This document shows positions 1 to 5,818 of a DNA stretch of 8,837 bases, piece by piece (position 1 is the first letter of the stretch; each line of letters opens with the position of its first letter). The position numbers and the translations under genes were made by a program. The stretch covers positions 1 through 8,837 of the forward strand of contig CAMOTP010000034.1 in NCBI GenBank assembly GCA_946625925.1, in the 5' to 3' direction. Source of the stretch: an uncultured Alphaproteobacteria bacterium (GTDB lineage: Bacteria; Pseudomonadota; Alphaproteobacteria; Rs-D84). The notes below the pieces were generated by a model, which was given only the letters and a program-made list of their open reading frames with translations, made no database searches and was not told the origin of the DNA.

Positions 1-18
1 TGTCAAAAAAAAGATTAT

Positions 19-47
19 TTGTTTTTTTTAGATTTATATGTTATAAT
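19..47 (+). promoter_or_regulatory. Possible extended -10 promoter, rightward, no known gene
   Basis: A perfect TATAAT at 42-47 is preceded by TG at 39-40, giving an extended -10. A weak -35 (TTGTTT, 19-24) lies 17 nt upstream. It points to the right, where the plus strand has no gene, only the antisense of mltG. Chance is a real possibility in DNA this AT-rich. Confidence 0.25.
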
Positions 48-61
48 CCAGGCCAGATTTT

Positions 62-89
62 CATTACAAACAAAACCACCATTACAAAC
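62..89. repeat. Short direct repeat, CATTACAAAC twice
   Basis: The 10-mer CATTACAAAC occurs at 62-71 and 80-89, a period of 18. The second copy runs into CACAGAATCC and then TTAGGT, which loosely resembles the 30-nt repeats at the right edge of the window. The motif AATCCAGG shared with those repeats also occurs at 45-52. This could be a decayed copy of that family, but the match is too loose to insist on. Confidence 0.3.
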
Positions 90-140
90 CACAGAATCCT
101 TAGGTTTTTTATTAAAAAATTTAATGATTATATTTTTTAT

Positions 141-168
141 CAAAAAAACGCCTGACAAAATCAAGCGT
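141..168 (-). terminator. Intrinsic terminator after mltG
   Basis: On the minus strand an 8-bp stem with one G-U pair (ACGCTTGA with TCAGGCGT, 5-nt loop) is followed by a run of seven T, starting just past the mltG stop codon. Read on the plus strand the same hairpin is followed by T-rich sequence, so it could also stop rightward transcription. Confidence 0.8.
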
Positions 169-169
169 A

Positions 170-1174
170 TTATTTTTTAATTTTTTTTATCTCGCGCCAG
201 TCAGCATGATTTTTCAAATGCTCTTCATATGAATTTGAAAACTTGTGTCCGCCCTGTCCATCTGCAACAAAAAATAAATAATTTGTATCAGCCGGTTTCA
301 ACACAGCCTTTAATGCAGCCGCACCAACATTCGCAATTGGCCCTGGCGGCAATCCTGCATTACGATATGTATTATATGGACTTTCCAATTTTAAATGTCC
401 GGTTAATAATGGTTCCCCCTGCATATCCCCCAACCCATCTGTTAATACATACACAACCGTTGGGTCCGCCTGTAAACGCATACCACTGCGCAAACGATTC
501 AAATACACACTGGCAACAATTGGCATTTCGGAAACTTTTGGTGTTTCTTTCTGTACAATAGATGCCAACGTCACAACATCGTTCCAATTCTGTAATGGGC
601 GCGGCATACTGCGTGATGCCATTTTAGATTTTACATCTTCCATTTTACGACGCGCCAAATCCAAAACCGCCAATCGTGGTGTGCCACGTGCAACCTTGTA
701 TGTATCAGGGAAAATATCACCGTCACGAACATTACAAATCGCAGCCAAATTTCCAGAAACACAATCAACATCCCCAGACAACGTATCATTATTTGCCAAC
801 AATATTTTTATTTGTTTAATCGTTAAACCTTCGGGAATCAATATCTTGGTTGTTGCCACATCACCATTAACCAACATTTTGGCGATTCGCCATGCTGATG
901 CCCCACGTGGAATTTCATATTGTCCAACCCTGATTTTTCCACCCTGGGCACGAACAGCCAATTTGAACGAAGCAGCCGAATCAATTAAATCATTTTTTTT
1001 CAACGTATTTGCAATTTCCGTCACTGTCGCACCAGATGATACGGTCACCAAAACAGGCTTGCGCGTTGTATATCCAAACAACATAAACAAAATGATTAAA
1101 ATAAATGCAATAATAATTAAACCAATATGTTTTTTTACAAATCGTCTAAAAAGAGTCTTAAACATTTTTGCCAT
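170..1174 (-). CDS. mltG: Endolytic murein transglycosylase MltG (YceG-like)
   Basis: Inner-membrane lytic transglycosylase that cleaves within newly made glycan strands and is thought to help terminate their polymerisation. The 334-residue protein has a basic N-terminus, one membrane anchor at about residues 17-35, a LysM-like region at about 40-110, then the YceG domain. Family marks are IFPDTY (154-159), LASIVQKET (203-211) with the expected catalytic Glu210, MRLQADPT (232-239), SPYNTY (265-270) and LPPGPI (275-280). The length is normal. It lies 34 nt downstream of the NUDIX gene on the same strand and is probably co-transcribed with it. The ATG at 1174 has no evident Shine-Dalgarno; a second ATG three codons later is possible. 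A 16-bp palindrome sits directly before the start. In many alphaproteobacteria mltG directly follows fabF; here it does not. Confidence 0.96.
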   Translation of the reverse strand: MAKMFKTLFRRFVKKHIGLIIIAFILIILFMLFGYTTRKPVLVTVSSGATVTEIANTLKKNDLIDSAASFKLAVRAQGGKIRVGQYEIPRGASAWRIAKMLVNGDVATTKILIPEGLTIKQIKILLANNDTLSGDVDCVSGNLAAICNVRDGDIFPDTYKVARGTPRLAVLDLARRKMEDVKSKMASRSMPRPLQNWNDVVTLASIVQKETPKVSEMPIVASVYLNRLRSGMRLQADPTVVYVLTDGLGDMQGEPLLTGHLKLESPYNTYRNAGLPPGPIANVGAAALKAVLKPADTNYLFFVADGQGGHKFSNSYEEHLKNHADWREIKKIKK

Positions 1175-1175
1175 A

Positions 1176-1191
1176 GTGATAAAATTATCAC
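1176..1191. promoter_or_regulatory. 16-bp palindrome abutting the mltG start codon
   Basis: GTGATAA and TTATCAC are perfect 7-bp inverted arms around AA, one base before the mltG ATG. It could be an operator. As RNA it could fold into a 6-bp stem with a 4-nt loop where the ribosome binding site would normally be. The half-sites do not have CRP or FNR spacing, so I do not name a regulator. Confidence 0.35.
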
Positions 1192-1208
1192 AGAAAAAAA
1201 TTACATTG

Positions 1209-1637
1209 TCAAAGAGTTAAAAAATTTTGCAAATTTACCTGATTTAATAAATTACGTGCAGATAAAAATAAATTTTCAGGTAATTTATTAACATCAAACC
1301 ATTGCCATTCTGCACATTTATTTGGTTCCATAATTCTTGGTCTGGTATATATTCTGGGCATAAAATAATGCAGTGTCACATAATGCTTACCATAACCAAA
1401 GATATCATTTGTAAAACCCATTGAAACAAATTTCGTTTGCGAAACTTTTATTCCTGTTTCTTCTTCTAATTCACGCGCAGCACAATGCAATGGTGTTTCG
1501 CCATATTCCAAATGTCCACCCGGTGGTGCCCATGTTCCATTACCATGCTCTGACAATCGCTTTCCCAATAACAGTTGCCCCGACAGATTAAAAACCCAAC
1601 ATCCAACACCAACACGAACAATTTTATTTTCAGCCAT
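1209..1637 (-). CDS. NUDIX hydrolase, NUDT1/NUDT15-like
   Basis: Probably hydrolyses nucleoside di- or triphosphates, perhaps oxidised or modified nucleotides. The 142-residue protein has a perfect NUDIX box from Gly41 to Ile63: G41, E47, then RELEEETGI at 55-63, with E59 and E60 as likely metal ligands. The flanks WAPPGGHLEYGE (36-47) and MEPNKCAEWQWFD (103-115), the latter before LPENLF, resemble plant NUDT1 and human NUDT15, with a short single-domain layout. That likeness is from memory; the substrate is not settled by sequence. The ATG at 1637 has a good GGAG site 6 nt upstream. The gene is divergent from the radical SAM gene and 34 nt upstream of mltG, so it is likely the first gene of a NUDIX-mltG unit. 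Confidence 0.9.
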   Translation of the reverse strand: MAENKIVRVGVGCWVFNLSGQLLLGKRLSEHGNGTWAPPGGHLEYGETPLHCAARELEEETGIKVSQTKFVSMGFTNDIFGYGKHYVTLHYFMPRIYTRPRIMEPNKCAEWQWFDVNKLPENLFLSARNLLNQVNLQNFLTL

Positions 1638-1655
1638 TTTTTACTCCATATACGC

Positions 1656-1683
1656 ACTATAACACCCAACAAACAAAACACAA
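1656..1683 (-). promoter_or_regulatory. Promoter of the NUDIX gene
   Basis: Minus strand: -35 TTGTGT (1678-1683), 16-nt spacer, -10 TATAGT (1656-1661) with an upstream TG (extended -10). The predicted start near 1649 leaves a leader of about 12 nt holding the GGAG site. The overlapping GGTGTTATA is mirrored at the divergent promoter. Confidence 0.55.
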
Positions 1684-1698
1684 TTATTTTTATAAACA

Positions 1699-1726
1699 TT
1701 GACAAACAAATATTTGGTGTTATAAT
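1699..1726 (+). promoter_or_regulatory. Consensus sigma-70-type promoter of the radical SAM gene
   Basis: A perfect -35 TTGACA (1699-1704), 16-nt spacer and perfect -10 TATAAT (1721-1726), with TG at 1718-1719 making an extended -10. The predicted start near 1733 is about 3 nt before the ATG at 1736, so the transcript would be practically leaderless; there is no Shine-Dalgarno. Confidence 0.75.
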
Positions 1727-1735
1727 GATATTATC

Positions 1736-2581
1736 ATGAACAACAAATTAGTTATAAATTTTAAAATTACAAATTGGTGCAATTTGCATTGTGCTCACTG
1801 TTGTGAACGCAGTCATAAACACAACAAACCAAATTTTATGCCTTTGGAAAAATTGGATAAATATGTATCAGAATCTATCACCATGGACATCCGCCCAGAC
1901 CAATTATTAACCATTGGTGGCGGTGAAGCATTGGCACCATACATGCTAAATAATCCAACATATATTCCAAATGTTTTGAACACGGTTTACAGCGCTGGAT
2001 ATATCCCAACGCTTAAAACAAATGGCACATGGGGAAACAATAACACATTGCGCAAAATAATACTGTCGGATATTGCAAAAAAAGCTTATCAATACGACAA
2101 ATTGGTCACACTGGATATTTCTGTGGATGAATTCCATAACAACCAAACCGGTGTTATCAAAATTATTAACGACATAGTCCGCAATCCTCTTCTGTCATTT
2201 GCCATCAGATTTTGTTTAGTCGGATTTAATACAACCGCATCCAAAACAGCCCTAAACAATTTACAACAACAATTACAAAACACAGGATTATCCATAGAAC
2301 AAACATTTGCCGGGGATTGGATAATAGAAATTCCAAATTCTGGTGATGGTTTATATGTTTATAATGACTACGGCGCACCAATATATAACCTGGGACGCGC
2401 AAAACAAACAAAAACATTTACATCAACCGAAAACCCAAACGGCAATGACGGATATAATTGCTTGCAAATTGATAATAACGATATAGCAATTTTAAATTAC
2501 CAATATCGTGAAGCAATTAAAAATCGCCCATTAAATGAAGTATTACAATCATTAATGACGCACACAACAAATCAGAGATAA
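1736..2581 (+). CDS. Radical SAM protein of unknown substrate
   Basis: A 281-residue radical SAM enzyme. The 4Fe-4S motif CxxxCxxC is at Cys15, Cys19 and Cys22 within NWCNLHCAHCC, followed by the SAM-binding GGGE (61-64), KTNG (94-97) and SVDEFH (129-134), the last at a barrel strand. After residue 150 only Cys160 and Cys242 remain, so there is no SPASM or Twitch set of cysteines for auxiliary clusters. The protein is rich in Asn. The start is secure: the next Met (35) lies after the cluster cysteines, and no in-frame start codon lies between the promoter and 1736. No precursor peptide gene or obvious partner is adjacent; the nearest neighbour is the divergent NUDIX gene. Radical SAM membership is near certain, but I do not recognise the subfamily and assign no reaction. 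Confidence 0.9.
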   Translation: MNNKLVINFKITNWCNLHCAHCCERSHKHNKPNFMPLEKLDKYVSESITMDIRPDQLLTIGGGEALAPYMLNNPTYIPNVLNTVYSAGYIPTLKTNGTWGNNNTLRKIILSDIAKKAYQYDKLVTLDISVDEFHNNQTGVIKIINDIVRNPLLSFAIRFCLVGFNTTASKTALNNLQQQLQNTGLSIEQTFAGDWIIEIPNSGDGLYVYNDYGAPIYNLGRAKQTKTFTSTENPNGNDGYNCLQIDNNDIAILNYQYREAIKNRPLNEVLQSLMTHTTNQR

Positions 2582-2590
2582 AAACACAAA

Positions 2591-2621
2591 TAAAAAAACC
2601 GGTCAAAGCGCCGGTTTAATT
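2591..2621. terminator. Bidirectional hairpin terminator between radical SAM and tRNA-Pro
   Basis: AAACCGG (2596-2602) pairs with CCGGTTT (2611-2617) around an 8-nt loop. On the minus strand it is followed by a T-rich run, giving a good terminator for tRNA-Pro. On the plus strand TTTAATTTT follows, so it can also end the radical SAM transcript. Confidence 0.7.
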
Positions 2622-2624
2622 TTG

Positions 2625-2701
<77 letters not shown>

Positions 2702-2713
2702 ATAAGACACTCT

Positions 2714-2741
2714 ATGTTATCAACACAAAAATAAAACTCAA
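2714..2741 (-). promoter_or_regulatory. Candidate promoter of tRNA-Pro
   Basis: Minus strand: TTGAGT (2736-2741), 16-nt spacer, TAACAT (2714-2719) with an upstream TG. The predicted start is about 6 nt before the tRNA. It overlaps an AT-only inverted repeat (2728-2755, 9-bp arms, 10-nt loop) that could be a weak end for fabF, so the tRNA may instead be processed from the fabF transcript. Confidence 0.4.
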
Positions 2742-2748
2742 ATAAATT

Positions 2749-3999
2749 TTATTTTACGCGTTTAAACACCACAGACGCATTTGTTCCACCAAAACCAAAT
2801 GAATTACTCAACGATACATCAACATTACGTTTTTGTGCAACATTTGGAACCAAATTAAAATAACCAACTTCATCAATTGGATCATCCAAATTGATTGTTG
2901 GCGGAACAATATTATCACGAATCGCAAGCACACTAAATATTGCCTCTATCGCACCAGCAGCCCCCAACAAATGTCCCGTCATAGATTTTGTCGAAGACAT
3001 ACAAATTCCATCTTCACCGAACAATTCACGCACAGCCAACAATTCACCAACATCACCTAATCCTGTTGATGTACCATGCGCATTAATATAATCAACATCT
3101 GTCGGTTTTAATTCCGCATCTTTTAATGCCATTTTCATAGAACGCAATCCCCCTTCACCATTTTGCGCTGGGGCTGTAATATGGTATGCATCAGCTGTCA
3201 TTCCATACCCCGCAACTTCGGCATAGATTTTTGCACCACGTGCAACTGCGTGTTCATATTCTTCCAGAACCAAAACGCCTGCGCCTTCACCCAAAACAAA
3301 ACCATCACGATTTTTATCCCAAGGCCGTGAAGCACGTGCTGGGTCATCATTTCTTGTAGACAAAGCCTTCATAACCGAAAATCCACCCAATCCTAATTCT
3401 GTCACAGCAGCCTCGGTTCCACCTGCCAACATTAAATCAGCGGTATCATTACGAATAAAATTAACCGCTTCGGCAATTGAATGTGATCCTGTTGCGCACG
3501 CTGTTGCCACAGAAATATTTGGACCCTTTAACCCATATTTAATAGACACATGACCTGCTGTCATATTTACAATCGCTTTTGGAACAAAGAATGGACTAAT
3601 AAAACGAGGACCAGATTTTGCTAATTCAACACAAGTATCATAAATAGTTTGAACACCACCAATACCACTGCCAATCGAAACGCCAAAGCGTTCTTTATCA
3701 CCATCATAATCAATCAATCCTGCATCACGCATTGCTTCATCTGCCGCAACAACACCATACAAAATAGCCCTATCCATCTTACGTTGTTCACGCGGTTCAA
3801 CAGCAACATCTGGATTAAATTCACCTTCACCTGTTCCACGCACAGGCACACCCGCAATTTTGGATGCAAAATCCGTCGTATCAAACGCATCTATTTTACG
3901 TATACCAGACACACCATTTAAAATATTTTTCCAGGCATATTCAACCCCTGTACCAACAGGCGATACAATACCCATACCGGTCACAACAACTCTTCTCAT
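2749..3999 (-). CDS. fabF: 3-oxoacyl-[acyl-carrier-protein] synthase II (FabF)
   Basis: Cytosolic condensing enzyme that elongates acyl-ACP with malonyl-ACP in type II fatty acid synthesis. The 416-residue thiolase-fold protein has the nucleophile Cys168 in ATACATGS, His308 in NAHGTST, Lys338 in STKSMTGH, His343 in the same motif, and the gating stretch NSFGFGGTN (399-407). All catalytic residues are present and the length is normal. I place the start at 3999 (MRRVVVTGMG): it matches the family N-terminus and has an AGGA site 9 nt upstream, whereas an ATG at 4050 would add 17 unrelated residues. It is downstream of acpP, its carrier protein, but a strong terminator lies between them, so it probably has its own weak promoter or relies on read-through. 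Confidence 0.97.
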   Translation of the reverse strand: MRRVVVTGMGIVSPVGTGVEYAWKNILNGVSGIRKIDAFDTTDFASKIAGVPVRGTGEGEFNPDVAVEPREQRKMDRAILYGVVAADEAMRDAGLIDYDGDKERFGVSIGSGIGGVQTIYDTCVELAKSGPRFISPFFVPKAIVNMTAGHVSIKYGLKGPNISVATACATGSHSIAEAVNFIRNDTADLMLAGGTEAAVTELGLGGFSVMKALSTRNDDPARASRPWDKNRDGFVLGEGAGVLVLEEYEHAVARGAKIYAEVAGYGMTADAYHITAPAQNGEGGLRSMKMALKDAELKPTDVDYINAHGTSTGLGDVGELLAVRELFGEDGICMSSTKSMTGHLLGAAGAIEAIFSVLAIRDNIVPPTINLDDPIDEVGYFNLVPNVAQKRNVDVSLSNSFGFGGTNASVVFKRVK

Positions 4000-4029
4000 A
4001 ATTATATATCCTTTATTTAAACCGCATCC

Positions 4030-4035
4030 ATCATA
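4030..4035 (-). promoter_or_regulatory. Weak candidate -10 box for fabF
   Basis: TATGAT on the minus strand would give a start near 4023 and a leader of about 23 nt containing the AGGA site. I see no convincing -35 at 16-18 nt. It is listed because the acpP terminator just upstream implies fabF needs some local start. Confidence 0.25.
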
Positions 4036-4059
4036 ATATATTTTTAACAAAATATACAG

Positions 4060-4087
4060 AAAAAAAATCCGCCAGATACCTGGCGGA
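4060..4087 (-). terminator. Strong intrinsic terminator after acpP
   Basis: A perfect 8-bp stem TCCGCCAG/CTGGCGGA with a 4-nt loop (4068-4087) is followed on the minus strand by eight T. It begins 24 nt past the acpP stop and lies before fabF, so it should lower fabF transcription relative to acpP. Confidence 0.9.
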
Positions 4088-4111
4088 CACTATTGATACT
4101 AAAAACAAAAA

Positions 4112-4345
4112 TTATTTTTTATGTGCATCAATATATTTAACTGCATCACCAACTCTTTCCAATTTTGCAGCATCTTCATCAGGAATTGTGATATTGAATT
4201 CCTTTTCAACTTCCATAACGAATTCAACGACGTCCAAAGAATCCGCACCCAAATCATTAACAAAAGTTGCGTCTTCCGTAACATCTTCTGGTTTCACACC
4301 TAATTTTTCAACCACAATCTTTTTAACTTGTTCCAAAGTTGACAT
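4112..4345 (-). CDS. acpP: Acyl carrier protein
   Basis: Small acidic carrier protein of 77 residues that holds fatty acyl chains on a 4'-phosphopantetheine arm. The attachment site is Ser36 in GADSLD (33-38), at the start of helix II. VEFVMEVEKEF (40-50) is the acidic recognition helix that docks FabF and other partners. The length is typical. The ATG at 4345 has an AGGA site 6 nt upstream. Strong upstream promoter signals and a dedicated terminator fit the high expression expected of ACP. Gene order acpP then fabF is the normal arrangement in proteobacteria; the usual fabD-fabG upstream genes are absent here, replaced by the lepA operon. Confidence 0.98.
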   Translation of the reverse strand: MSTLEQVKKIVVEKLGVKPEDVTEDATFVNDLGADSLDVVEFVMEVEKEFNITIPDEDAAKLERVGDAVKYIDAHKK

Positions 4346-4406
4346 TTCAAATCCTTTATTTTTGTTAACCTTTTGACCCCTATACCACGGGCACTAATTA
4401 ACTACA

Positions 4407-4435
4407 AATGTATCATTTTACGGTCTATCTGTCAA
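4407..4435 (-). promoter_or_regulatory. Proximal acpP promoter
   Basis: Minus strand: perfect -35 TTGACA (4430-4435), 17-nt spacer, -10 TACATT (4407-4412) with an upstream TG (extended -10). The predicted start is near 4400, giving a leader of about 55 nt. Confidence 0.6.
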
Positions 4436-4438
4436 GAC

Positions 4439-4469
4439 ATTATAACAAACTATAACAAAAACTTGACAA
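4439..4469 (-). promoter_or_regulatory. Distal candidate acpP promoter
   Basis: Minus strand: a perfect extended -10, TGTTATAAT (4439-4447), with a possible -35 TTGTCA (4464-4469) at a long 19-nt spacing. It ends 3 nt before the proximal -35. The -10 lies inside a 10-bp direct repeat of TATAACAAA(A/C) (4441-4460), which is flanked by 7-bp inverted arms at 4430-4436 and 4462-4468. Confidence 0.4.
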
Positions 4470-4483
4470 ATACAAAAAAAATA

Positions 4484-5482
4484 CTATATACCGAATTTTT
4501 CTAACAAAGAATTCATATTTACACGTAATTCTTCACGATCAGATGCCCAAACCAATCTGCGCATAAAGAATTTATATACATCATCCATACGTAAACCAGG
4601 AATACCTGCCGCTGTTGTCACTGCGTGCCATGCTGTTCTGGGATCTGCCAAATGATTTTTACAACGACCAACGAACACCCAATCGGAATCTTGGGGCATA
4701 TTTTCTAACAACACGACCGCGACATCAGACAACGGCCAATCACGCCACATATAATGGTTAAAATCCAAATCTTCCCAGCGCATAGACAAAACTTTATTCT
4801 TTGGCAAAAAAGAATATATCAACATTAAAAACGCATTACGCATTACCTCTGACTCTTGTGCTTTGATAGCATCAATCAAATGCAAAACTTTTTCTTCATT
4901 TAACGGACTAACGCGCTTTTTTTGTTCAATCTTGGGCAAACCAGAAACAGGATTATTTTTAACGAACCCCTGCTCTATGGCATACTTAAAAATACTTGTT
5001 AAAACCTCTTGCATTCTGGCCGCCACAGCACGACCATTTATTTTCTCAATAACTTGTTCTATATCAAATTTAGAAATTTCAGATATACTTTTATCAAACA
5101 ACCCTTTTAAATGTAGGTTAACAGCCCTAACTAACTTAACTTCGGAATCTTCACATCTACGCACTTTTTCCTTTAAGTATATATCCCAAAATTCACGGAA
5201 AGATAACTTTTTGCGTCGTATAGGTATTTTTTTTGATGCTGTTTCTAAAACATTCACGACCATTCCACGTGCCGTTTCAATATCCATTTCCGGATAGGCA
5301 CCAATAATAATTCTTTTATCACGACCATGAACGCGTTTACGTACAAAGAAAGTTTTTGCACCACGACTGGTAATATACATACGCAACCGCGGCTCAGAAA
5401 TATCTTGTACTACATCAAAACCGGTTGCAGGCGCCGGCAAATTATCCAGGATATAAGAATTAAAGAAAAATTGATGGGCCAT
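4484..5482 (-). CDS. Integrase-like protein lacking the tyrosine recombinase active site
   Basis: A 332-residue protein with the architecture of a P4-type phage integrase: an arm-type DNA-binding domain (about 10-85, with LRMYITSRGAKTFFVR and IIIGAYPEMDIETAR as marks), a SAM-like core-binding domain (about 92-190) and a C-terminal region aligning to the catalytic domain. The active site is gone. Where TGxRxxE is expected the protein reads SFLPKNK (224-230), so the first Arg is Pro227. The hairpin carrying the catalytic Lys is missing between LDF (239-241) and WPLSD (249-253). The HxLR box reads DDVY (300-303), and the chain stops at LLEKFGI, before the second His and the Tyr nucleophile. The frame is otherwise open and has a good AAGGA site 10 nt after the upstream gene. 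It is not a working recombinase; a retained DNA-binding role is likely. The alternative is a decaying prophage remnant. Confidence 0.75.
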   Translation of the reverse strand: MAHQFFFNSYILDNLPAPATGFDVVQDISEPRLRMYITSRGAKTFFVRKRVHGRDKRIIIGAYPEMDIETARGMVVNVLETASKKIPIRRKKLSFREFWDIYLKEKVRRCEDSEVKLVRAVNLHLKGLFDKSISEISKFDIEQVIEKINGRAVAARMQEVLTSIFKYAIEQGFVKNNPVSGLPKIEQKKRVSPLNEEKVLHLIDAIKAQESEVMRNAFLMLIYSFLPKNKVLSMRWEDLDFNHYMWRDWPLSDVAVVLLENMPQDSDWVFVGRCKNHLADPRTAWHAVTTAAGIPGLRMDDVYKFFMRRLVWASDREELRVNMNSLLEKFGI

Positions 5483-5492
5483 GGCTCTATCC

Positions 5493-5807
5493 TTATTTAG
5501 TTCTTTTGAATAAATTTACAAATGCCAAAAATTTATCCATTTTAGCGTTACATAATTTTATATACGCATTATAATGTTGTGTATTCCAATCATGGTTTTT
5601 ACATTCTGTGCATTGGCAACGAACTGTAATATCATACTGCCTGCATTTAGGAATTTCAGCACCATTGTTTTCACAAGGATTACCAGCGCAAAGCATCCCC
5701 CAAGTATCATAACAACCAAAATTTCGTTCCAATCTTTTAAATTCATCACGCGCCTGACACGCATTTGTTTTAGCCACTTTATACTCACGAATTTTATCCT
5801 TAAACAT
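5493..5807 (-). CDS. Cysteine-rich small protein of unknown function
   Basis: A 104-residue protein that I do not recognise. It has nine cysteines, at 17, 32, 40, 45, 55, 64, 66, 69 and 86, with the densest group RCQCTECKNH (63-72) resembling half of a zinc- or iron-sulfur-binding site. The ends look helical and charged (MFKDKIREYK at the start, KMDKFLAFVNLFKRTK at the end). There is no signal peptide or membrane segment, so a cytosolic metal-binding protein is more likely than a secreted disulfide-rich one. I chose the ATG at 5807 over the adjacent GTG at 5810: it puts the AGG site at a normal 7-nt spacing rather than 4. It sits 11 nt after the lepA stop and 10 nt before the integrase-like gene, clearly in one operon with both. 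Confidence 0.7.
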   Translation of the reverse strand: MFKDKIREYKVAKTNACQARDEFKRLERNFGCYDTWGMLCAGNPCENNGAEIPKCRQYDITVRCQCTECKNHDWNTQHYNAYIKLCNAKMDKFLAFVNLFKRTK

Positions 5808-5818
5808 CACATTACCTT

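Noticed and set aside
20..138. Minus-strand reading frame of about 38 codons with a TTG start (ending KSKKNK)
   Set aside because: Non-standard start, no ribosome site, low-complexity composition, and it lies just after the mltG terminator.
1176..1191. CRP or FNR binding site before mltG
   Set aside because: The half-site spacing is wrong: TGTGA and its partner are 8 bp apart instead of 6, and the GTGAT/ATCAC arms are 6 bp apart, not 4 as in FNR sites.
681..1220. Long plus-strand open frame opposite mltG
   Set aside because: Antisense shadow of a well-conserved gene; its product has no recognisable domain and no promoter or ribosome site.
4437..4486. Terminator after the integrase-like gene
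   Set aside because: The T-run comes directly after the stop with no GC-bearing stem before it; the nearby inverted arms enclose a 25-nt loop and have no T-run after them.
4463..4490. Plus-strand TTGACA-16-TATATA reading antisense into the integrase-like gene
   Set aside because: The -35 is perfect but is part of the inverted arm pair upstream of acpP, the -10 matches only four of six, and no plus-strand gene follows. Left out as a feature.
4484..5482. Active prophage or integrative element with attachment sites
   Set aside because: No catalytic residues, no phage or transfer genes nearby, no duplicated tRNA end seen, and the gene sits in the lepA operon.
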